Source: Clostridiaceae bacterium (GTDB lineage: Bacteria > Bacillota > Clostridia > Acetivibrionales > DUMC01). From it: DNA of 12,357 nucleotides. The notes under the pieces were generated by a model, which worked only from the letters and a program-made list of their open reading frames with translations, was not told where the DNA came from and made no database searches. Position 1 is the first letter of the stretch; each line of letters begins with the position of its first letter. The DNA is taken from contig JAAZDH010000313.1 in NCBI GenBank assembly GCA_012512865.1, positions 1 through 12,357 on the forward strand. The letters run 5' to 3'. Positions 7,378 through 12,357 of this stretch are shown here, one piece after another. Position numbers and translations under genes: made by a program.

Positions 7378-8784
7378 ATGATGTCCCAAAATATTAGACC
7401 CAAACCAAAAATAGAATGTGCGCTGGATAAAGATTTTCGTCCCGCCTCACTTGAAAACAGGGTTTTCCTTAAGGCCGTGGAGGAGTCGAAGGAAGGAGTT
7501 CCGCTTGCGATTGCAATGGAGCGTGGGGACGGCCTTATATCCACATATTACACCAAGGTGTTTCCCGATAGTTCTCCAAGTTCGAGACTGAACTACCTTT
7601 ATGTTGAGCGCCTTGTAAAAACCCTTCTATGGGTAAGGGGAGGTTGGAAAATTACTATTGGAGGCCCGGCGAGTATTGGGAGTTATATAAAAAAGGCGTA
7701 TTCCGAAGGGGGAATAAGGGAATTTGACTGGAAATTCATGGGCAATGTATATGAAAAACCGTTTACCGTAGAGATTACGGAGTATGACAAGGTGCCGGCC
7801 GAAAAGGAAAAATCAAAACCGGTAGGACGCCACATGGATGGCTGCCGCATAGGCTTTGATGCGGGCGGAAGTGACCGGAAAGTATCGGCTGTTATTGACG
7901 GGGAAGCCGTCTTCAGCGAGGAGGTCATTTGGCATCCAAAGCTTAACAGCGATCCGGATTATCACTATAACGAGATCCTTGCTGCCATGAAATCTGCTGC
8001 AGCCCATATGCCGCGTGTTGATGCGATAGGGGTAAGTTCTGCGGGTATTTACATAAATAACAGGGTGAAGGTTGCGTCACTGTTTATAAAAGTGCCGGAA
8101 GACCTGTTCGAGAAGAAGGTTAAGAATATATATATTAATATAGCAAAGGAAATAGGTGATGTGCCGATAGAAGTTGCCAATGACGGTGATGTGACAGCCC
8201 TTGCAGGGGCAATGGAAATCGGGGACAATAGTGTGCTGGGCATAGCGATGGGCACCAGTGAAGCAGGAGGGTACGTGGATTCCAGGGGAAACATCACCGG
8301 GTGGTTAAACGAGCTTGCCTTTGTACCTGTGGATTACAACTCCCTTGCAATGGTTGACGAATGGTCTGGCGATTATGGCTGCGGGGTCAAGTATTTTTCC
8401 CAGGATGCCGTAATAAAGCTTGCTCCTGCAGCGGGAATACAGCTTGACGACGCACTTACACCCGCGGAAAAGCTGAAATATGTCCAGGAACTGATGGTAA
8501 AAGGTGATGACAGGGCAGTAAAAATATTCGAAACCATTGGTTGTTATTTGGGGTATGCAATGGCGCATTACGCGGATTTCTATGATTACAGGCATCTCCT
8601 GGTCCTTGGGCGTGTTACGTCGGGAGAAGGCGGAAACATTATAGTTGACATTGCCCGCAAGGTATTGAAAGCGGAATTCCCCGAGCTGGCTGAGAAAGTC
8701 AAGATGCACCTTCCTGATGAAGCAAGCAGGAGAGTGGGCCAGTCGGTGGCAGCAGCCAGCCTGCCCGAAATTAAGAAGAAATAG
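7378..8784 (+). CDS. divergent ROK-family sugar-kinase-like protein with N-terminal extension
   Basis: A protein of 468 residues from ATG 7378 (ATG 7381 is also possible), with GGAGG at 7364-7368. From about residue 155 it follows the sugar kinase/actin ATPase fold: phosphate-1 loop FDAGGSDRK (D161), SSAG (about 221-224), NDGDVTALAG with likely catalytic D269, phosphate-2 region AMGTSEAGG (from 291), and an adenosine-region-like LGRVTSGEGG near 420. Classical ROK proteins have a histidine and three cysteines binding zinc; here the corresponding stretch reads NELAFVPVD and then WSGDYGCGVKYFS, retaining one cysteine (C335), so the zinc site is probably absent. Residues 1-150 form an extra domain I do not recognise, with no DNA-binding helix-turn-helix evident. 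It is longer than usual ROK glucokinases (~300). The downstream deacetylase suggests an N-acetylated sugar or glycoside substrate; this is inference. No signal peptide: cytoplasmic. Confidence 0.78.
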   Translation: MMSQNIRPKPKIECALDKDFRPASLENRVFLKAVEESKEGVPLAIAMERGDGLISTYYTKVFPDSSPSSRLNYLYVERLVKTLLWVRGGWKITIGGPASIGSYIKKAYSEGGIREFDWKFMGNVYEKPFTVEITEYDKVPAEKEKSKPVGRHMDGCRIGFDAGGSDRKVSAVIDGEAVFSEEVIWHPKLNSDPDYHYNEILAAMKSAAAHMPRVDAIGVSSAGIYINNRVKVASLFIKVPEDLFEKKVKNIYINIAKEIGDVPIEVANDGDVTALAGAMEIGDNSVLGIAMGTSEAGGYVDSRGNITGWLNELAFVPVDYNSLAMVDEWSGDYGCGVKYFSQDAVIKLAPAAGIQLDDALTPAEKLKYVQELMVKGDDRAVKIFETIGCYLGYAMAHYADFYDYRHLLVLGRVTSGEGGNIIVDIARKVLKAEFPELAEKVKMHLPDEASRRVGQSVAAASLPEIKKK

Positions 8785-8869
8785 AAATAAAGGAAAGATA
8801 AAAATAAAAAATAAAGATAATCAAGAATAATAAAGATAATAATGACAATAAAAGGGAGTGGAATAGGGC
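8785..8869 (+). repeat. A-rich low-complexity spacer with an 11-bp direct repeat
   Basis: The spacer between the ROK and PIG-L genes is almost entirely A, with G and T, apart from single C residues. ATAAAGATAAT occurs exactly at 8811-8821 and 8830-8840. There is no hairpin or T-run, so the two genes are probably on one transcript. An unstructured A-rich leader would favour ribosome access to the GGGAGTG site at 8854-8860 before the deacetylase start. Confidence 0.5.
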
Positions 8870-9727
8870 ATGAAACTTATCAACGAAGGGGCTGAAATTT
8901 TCGTACCAGACGGAAAGCCAGCCGGGGAGGCTTTAAAAAGAACTACGCACATGGGAATTTCAGCTCACCAGGACGATATCGAAATAATGGCCTATGACGG
9001 GATTCTCAAGTGTTTTGGGAGAGATGACCGCTGGTTCCTCGGGGTTGTTGTTACAAATGGGGCGGGAAGCCCGCGTGACGACCTGTATGCTTCATATACT
9101 GACGAACAAATGCGCCTGGTAAGAAAAAAAGAGCAGAAAAAGGCTGCTTTTGCAGGGGAATATACTGCGGCTGTTTTACTAGATTATACCAGTTCGGCCG
9201 TGAAAGATCCAGGTAATCGTGACGTGGTGGAGGAGATAAAAAAACTGGTTGAGGTTGCAAGACCGGAAGTAATTTATACGCATAACCTTGCTGATAAGCA
9301 TGATACCCATGTGGCAACAGCAATCAAGGTGATAAAGGCCTTGGGGGAATTGCCCGGGGATGTCCGCCCGGGGAAGCTTTACGGGTGTGAAGTTTGGAGA
9401 GGTCTTGACTGGGTTAATGACGATGAAAAAGTCATGTTTGATGTTTCGGGCCATCCCAATATAGCTGCTGCCCTCGTTGAAGTCTATGATTCCCAGGTGT
9501 GCGGGGGTAAGAGGTATGACCTTGCAACGGCTGGCAGAAGGCTTGCCAATGCTACGTATGCGGCATCCCACGGGGTAGATGTGGCTTCGGCCATCACTTA
9601 TGCCATGGATTTAACCCCGTTGATAGAAGATGAAAGTATCGATATATGCAAATATGTAACTGATTATATTGAAAGGTTTAAGAATGATGTAAGCAAGAGA
9701 ATAATTGCCCTAACCAAGGCTGATTGA
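8870..9727 (+). CDS. PIG-L / LmbE-family deacetylase
   Basis: Predicted zinc-dependent N-deacetylase of 285 residues, cytoplasmic (no signal peptide). Start is ATG 8870 with GGGAGTG at 8854-8860. The family acts on N-acetylglucosamine conjugates, for example in GPI-anchor, mycothiol, bacillithiol and teicoplanin-type pathways. The N-terminal metal motif, normally AHPDDE, reads AHQDDIE (H33, D35, D36, E38), so proline is replaced by glutamine while the metal/catalytic residues remain. The second motif THNLADKHDTH supplies H138, D142, H144, D145 and H147. Family length and order look complete. It follows the ROK-like kinase gene by 85 bases with no terminator, suggesting a joint pathway in which an N-acetyl sugar conjugate is deacetylated and phosphorylated. 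The substrate cannot be read from sequence; bacillithiol synthesis is possible but no partner genes are visible. Confidence 0.87.
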   Translation: MKLINEGAEIFVPDGKPAGEALKRTTHMGISAHQDDIEIMAYDGILKCFGRDDRWFLGVVVTNGAGSPRDDLYASYTDEQMRLVRKKEQKKAAFAGEYTAAVLLDYTSSAVKDPGNRDVVEEIKKLVEVARPEVIYTHNLADKHDTHVATAIKVIKALGELPGDVRPGKLYGCEVWRGLDWVNDDEKVMFDVSGHPNIAAALVEVYDSQVCGGKRYDLATAGRRLANATYAASHGVDVASAITYAMDLTPLIEDESIDICKYVTDYIERFKNDVSKRIIALTKAD

Positions 9728-9765
9728 CCAAAGCTTGTTGATCAAGGTTGGGTGAACAAGGTTGA
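9724..9765 (+). repeat. three imperfect 14-bp tandem units across the PIG-L stop codon
   Basis: Units at 9724-9737, 9738-9751 and 9752-9765 share the pattern (T/G)TGANCAA(A/G)G(C/T)TTG. The middle and last units differ at about three positions. The first contains the TGA stop of the deacetylase gene. They look like local slippage duplication; an array of protein-binding sites is a weaker alternative. Confidence 0.5.
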
Positions 9766-9859
9766 TTGAGAGGTATGGTAACGCTCAAAAAATAAGTTAA
9801 ATGAATTTGTCAAGTTAGCAAGTTAATTTTTATTCACATGTAAGGTGGAGGAATAATTG

Positions 9860-10480
9860 ATGCTAAAAAACCACGTTAAAAGCGGTTTGAAAGTTTTCGG
9901 AAACTATGTGGCTGCACTACTGATTTATGTAATTTTGCTCTATACGTTTATGGCGATAACAGGTGAGAGTTTTACTACGTGGTTGCCGTTATATTCAATA
10001 ATCATGTTTTTAATCATGGCAATGATGCTGTACACGGATCTTTGGCATTTAGCGGTAAAAGAAAAACGGCCTCAATACAATTTGAACCCATATCCGCTGA
10101 AAGGCCTTGTAGTAGGATTGATTGGAGTTGTACCGCTGGTATTGATTACAGTATTAGAGCATTTGATAACCTTTAATGATGAAGTGTTCAATACTCTAAA
10201 AACAAGAATAACAGATGGCGTATTGCTGGGTCCGTTGTATTTCATAATAGCATTGCTCGGGAAGACAACACTTTCTTATGCTGTTGCCCTGTTAGCTGTA
10301 CCACTGTTATCCATGCTTGGGTATATGCTGGGGCATTATGATATTCAAATAAGAAGAAAGCTTGGGTTGAAAAAAGAAGTGGTTTATGAAAAGAAGCAGG
10401 AACTCTCGCCTTGGAACCCGGCAAGAAAACTTGATGATGAAGGTAAGAAGAAAAAGAGTAAGAACAAAAAAAGGTATTAG
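9860..10480 (+). CDS. multi-pass membrane protein of unknown function
   Basis: I do not recognise this 206-residue protein. The start is ATG 9860 with GGAGG at 9847-9851; a TTG at 9857 is too close to that site. Hydrophobic stretches lie at about 16-33, 42-58, 80-99, 121-133 and 138-158, so four or five membrane helices. The C-terminal 45 residues are strongly basic (ending GKKKKSKNKKRY) and should face the cytoplasm. No catalytic motif is apparent. It has a separate 132-base upstream gap containing TTGTCA (9807-9812) but only a poor -10 partner, so its promoter is uncertain; readthrough from the deacetylase gene is possible. The following 123-base gap shows no clear terminator. Being next to cwlD, it might be an envelope or sporulation protein, but that is only positional. 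Confidence 0.8.
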   Translation: MLKNHVKSGLKVFGNYVAALLIYVILLYTFMAITGESFTTWLPLYSIIMFLIMAMMLYTDLWHLAVKEKRPQYNLNPYPLKGLVVGLIGVVPLVLITVLEHLITFNDEVFNTLKTRITDGVLLGPLYFIIALLGKTTLSYAVALLAVPLLSMLGYMLGHYDIQIRRKLGLKKEVVYEKKQELSPWNPARKLDDEGKKKKSKNKKRY

Positions 10481-10534
10481 CATGGTTTTAAAAAAGTGCG
10501 TTAGAGAAGCTTTTAAGAGATAACCAGGCATATA

Positions 10535-10563
10535 TTAAACACCTCCCTGAATAATAATATAAA
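10535..10563 (+). promoter_or_regulatory. possible promoter for cwlD-rex
   Basis: TTAAAC (10535-10540), a 17-base spacer and TATAAA (10558-10563). The -10 is good and the -35 poor. It overlaps CATATATT (10529-10536), which resembles a sporulation sigma-E -10 element, but I find no matching -35, so forespore or mother-cell control is not shown. Confidence 0.35.
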
Positions 10564-10603
10564 GAAAAGTAATACCGGAAAAAATATTCGGGGATGATGT
10601 TAT

Positions 10604-11380
10604 ATGATACTGGTACTAAGAAAAAGCAGTGTTGTATTGGTATGCCTTATTTTTACCTTGCTGCTGGCTATATACAGCTTAAATGTCGGTATTGATGATA
10701 CGGCCGGCAGATTAGAAAATAATGGTGTACCTGGCAATGATTCCATGGCTGTCCTGAAAGAAGTAAGCGGGCAAAAAACCATAATTGTCGACCCGGGCCA
10801 TGGAGGGGAAGATCCCGGGGCGGTTAGCGATTACAGCGGCATGAAGGAGAAAGATTTAACCCTTAAAATTGCCTTTATGCTGAAGGAAATACTTGAGAAA
10901 GACAACTACAAGATAATTATGACCAGGACGGAAGACATACTTGAATACGAGGTTGGAACGACGAGTATTTACGAGAAGAGGAAACAGGATTTGTTGAGAA
11001 GAAAGAAGATAATGGATGAAAGCGCTGCGGATATAGTTGTAAGCATACATCTCAATAAATTCCAGGAAGCACAATATTACGGGGCGCAAGTTTTTTATCC
11101 TCCCGAATCAAGTGAAAGCCAAAAACTTGCCGTTTACATACAAAAAGCCTTGAAGGAGCATGTTGACCCTACAAATAAAAGAGAAGCATTAGTAAAGGAG
11201 CCGCCGAAAGGGCAAAAACCGATAGTGATTTTAAGGGACTTGAAAACACCGACGGTAATAGTGGAGTGCGGCTTTATGTCAAACCCGGAGGAAGAGAGGA
11301 AGCTTAGGACCGAGGAATACCAGCTGAAAATAGCGGAAGCCATTTATAAGGGGATAAAAAACTATTTCAAGGAGAAATGA
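10604..11380 (+). CDS. cwlD: N-acetylmuramoyl-L-alanine amidase CwlD-like (amidase_3)
   Basis: Zinc amidase of 258 residues that cleaves the bond between N-acetylmuramic acid and the stem peptide. Start is ATG 10604 after GGGGATGA (10590-10597). A single N-terminal hydrophobic segment (about 8-26) exports or anchors it outside the membrane. Zinc and catalytic residues are all present: H66 in DPGHGG, E82 in GMKEKDL, H149 in SIHLNKF, and E221 in VIVECGFMSNPEEE. Length and lack of wall-binding repeats fit CwlD, which in spore formers removes peptides so that muramic-delta-lactam can form in the cortex, a requirement for germination. A vegetative amidase of the same family is possible, so the symbol is a good but not certain choice. 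Only 12 bases separate it from rex, implying cotranscription. Confidence 0.88.
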   Translation: MILVLRKSSVVLVCLIFTLLLAIYSLNVGIDDTAGRLENNGVPGNDSMAVLKEVSGQKTIIVDPGHGGEDPGAVSDYSGMKEKDLTLKIAFMLKEILEKDNYKIIMTRTEDILEYEVGTTSIYEKRKQDLLRRKKIMDESAADIVVSIHLNKFQEAQYYGAQVFYPPESSESQKLAVYIQKALKEHVDPTNKREALVKEPPKGQKPIVILRDLKTPTVIVECGFMSNPEEERKLRTEEYQLKIAEAIYKGIKNYFKEK

Positions 11381-11392
11381 GGGAGGGAACAA

Positions 11393-12124
11393 ATGAGTTT
11401 GAACAAGGACGGTTTAAACAAAAAAATATCAATAGCTGTAATAAGGCGTTTGCCCAGGTATTACAGGTATTTGGCGGATTTATTGAGAATGGATATAACC
11501 CGCATATCTTCAAAGGAATTAAGCCAGAGAATGGGTATCACAGCCTCTCAAATCAGGCAGGATTTGAATTGCTTTGGCGGATTCGGGCAACAGGGTTACG
11601 GGTACAACGTGGAATTATTATACAGGGAAATTGGAAACATACTTGGTGTGAGTGACAGGTTTACAACAATAATTATCGGTGCCGGCAATATGGGCCAGGC
11701 ATTGGCCAACTATGAAAATTTTGAAAAGCGGGGATTTACGCTAATAGGCATCTTTGATATAAATCCCCAAATAATAGGGAAAAAAATTAGAAACGTGGAA
11801 ATAAAGCATATGAACGAGATGGATGATTTTTGCAGGGATAACCATGTGGATATAGCAATACTCACCGTTCCGTACCAGAATATCCCGGAAGTGGCAAAAA
11901 AGGTTGCTTCCCTGGGAATAAAGGGCCTTTGGAATTTTTCGGCGATGGACTTAAAACTGTCTTATGATGACATAATTATTGAAAATGTACACTTGAGCGA
12001 CAGCCTTATGGTCCTGGGATACAAGTTGAATGAGAGAAGAAAGGCCGAGGAGACCAAGAAGGCAGAGGAAGCCAGGAAGTCGGAGGAGGTAAGGGAAGCC
12101 GGGGAAGCCAAAAAGGCAGAATAA
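11393..12124 (+). CDS. rex: redox-sensing transcriptional repressor Rex, with a C-terminal tail
   Basis: Rex represses fermentation and NADH-reoxidation genes until the NADH/NAD+ ratio rises. The protein has 243 residues; the start is ATG 11393 with GGGAGGGA at 11381-11388. The winged-helix DNA-binding domain is at about 1-80 (LPRYYRYLADLL, SSKELSQRMGITASQIRQDL, CFGGFGQQGYGY). A Rossmann NAD(H)-binding domain follows, with GAGNMG at 96-101 and FDINPQ downstream. The C-terminal swap helix SDSLMVLGYKLNE ends near 214. Typical Rex proteins stop around there (~210-215 residues). This one adds about 29 residues rich in Lys, Glu and Ala, probably helical, and the coding pattern continues beyond the TAA stop. 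The typical inverted Rex operator (TTGTTAA and TTAACAA arms) was not seen in this window, so its targets lie elsewhere. Confidence 0.95.
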   Translation: MSLNKDGLNKKISIAVIRRLPRYYRYLADLLRMDITRISSKELSQRMGITASQIRQDLNCFGGFGQQGYGYNVELLYREIGNILGVSDRFTTIIIGAGNMGQALANYENFEKRGFTLIGIFDINPQIIGKKIRNVEIKHMNEMDDFCRDNHVDIAILTVPYQNIPEVAKKVASLGIKGLWNFSAMDLKLSYDDIIIENVHLSDSLMVLGYKLNERRKAEETKKAEEARKSEEVREAGEAKKAE

Positions 12125-12151
12125 ACACAAAAGGCGGAAAAAGCAAAAAGG
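12041..12151 (+). repeat. Lys-Ala-Glu coding repeat at the end of rex, crossing its stop codon
   Basis: Purine-rich degenerate repeat encoding KAEE, KKAEEARKSEE, EAGEAKKAE. After the TAA at 12122-12124 the same frame reads TQKAEKAKR and then TAA at 12152-12154. So about 27 bases of the repeat lie beyond the present stop, as though the tail were once longer or the repeat had spread by slippage. Confidence 0.7.
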
Positions 12152-12173
12152 TAAAAGCAGGCGGGAAGTCCGG

Positions 12174-12357
12174 TTAGATGCGTTTATACACCTTGTAACC
12201 CGCACTTTGCAGCAAATCAAATGCCTTGTTCAAACTTTCATTCCTGTCAAACGTGATAATCAGGCAGCCTTGTTCAAACTCCCTGTTGTGCGATACGTTT
12301 ATATTTTTTATATTTATATTGTTTCTACCCAGCAAGGTGGTAATTTCACCTATAATA
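12174..12357 (-). CDS. tyrA: ACT domain, probable C-terminus of prephenate dehydrogenase (partial)
   Basis: The reverse strand is open from the right edge to a TAA stop (TTA at 12174-12176 on the + strand), giving the last 60 residues of a protein. They read IGEITTLLGRNNINIKNI, then SHNREFEQGCLIITFD, and end LLQSAGYKVYKRI. This has the beta-alpha-beta-beta-alpha-beta rhythm of a regulatory ACT domain. The HNREFEQG phrase and the short C-terminal position resemble the ACT domain that ends Firmicutes prephenate dehydrogenases (tyrosine synthesis, product inhibition). The catalytic domain is outside the window, so another ACT-bearing enzyme is possible. It converges on rex, with 49 bases between their stops. 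Confidence 0.65.
   Translation of the reverse strand, partial: IIGEITTLLGRNNINIKNINVSHNREFEQGCLIITFDRNESLNKAFDLLQSAGYKVYKRI

Noticed and set aside
9807..9836. TTGTCA as a -35 box for the unknown membrane protein gene
   Set aside because: The -35 is good, but the -10 candidates at 17 or 18 bases (TTATTC, TATTCA) match poorly, so I did not list it as a promoter.
9801..9840. Search for a Rex operator in the AT-rich gaps (e.g. the AAGTTAA words near 9795 and 9820)
   Set aside because: The two words are direct, not inverted, repeats, and no TTGTTAA...TTAACAA-like pair is present.
11377..11655. A 92-codon frame overlapping the start of rex
   Set aside because: It lies wholly within the rex coding region in another frame, its start is upstream of the rex ribosome site, and it has no recognisable domain.

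Overview
The window looks like chromosomal DNA from a spore-forming, anaerobic member of the Clostridia, possibly near Acetivibrio or Ruminiclostridium; the genus is a guess. The support is a CwlD-type cortex amidase, the redox repressor Rex, a PolX repair polymerase, strong AGGAGG-like ribosome binding sites, and low-to-moderate G+C with purine-rich coding strands. Eight complete genes and most of the sequence read on the + strand. Only the truncated gene at the right edge is on the - strand. I saw no rRNA, tRNA, CRISPR array, insertion sequence, phage gene or convincing intrinsic terminator. No gap between genes exceeds about 210 bases.

Left part (1-5332): a probable cell-surface module. 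A DUF4956 membrane protein (136-810) is followed after 56 bases by a large CotH-type extracytoplasmic kinase-like protein (867-3116). That protein is predicted to be anchored at both ends, and its kinase fold is split by exactly 20 tandem pentapeptides. A new promoter then drives an OmpR-type response regulator (3259-3945) and an overlapping sensor histidine kinase (3938-5332). DUF4956 and CotH proteins are often neighbours of VTC-type polyphosphate polymerases. The first ~64 bases may hold the end of such a gene, but too little is present to tell.

Middle part (5333-10480): a well-formed sigma-A promoter precedes polX (5540-7273), which keeps all polymerase and PHP-exonuclease residues. A second good promoter and an operator-like inverted repeat precede a two-gene operon. 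It encodes a divergent ROK-family kinase-like protein with its own ~150-residue N-terminal domain and no zinc motif (7378-8784), and a PIG-L/LmbE-type deacetylase with an HQDD variant motif (8870-9727). Together they suggest kinase-plus-deacetylase handling of an N-acetylated sugar conjugate; the substrate is unknown. A small multi-pass membrane protein of unknown function follows (9860-10480).

Right part (10481-12357): cwlD (10604-11380) and rex (11393-12124) are 12 bases apart and probably cotranscribed. Rex carries an unusual Lys/Glu/Ala-rich tail, and the same repeat continues in frame beyond its stop codon. Converging on rex from the right is the C-terminal ACT domain of a probable prephenate dehydrogenase.

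The best candidates for something undescribed are the repeat-split CotH protein with its DUF4956 and two-component neighbours, and the ROK/PIG-L gene pair.
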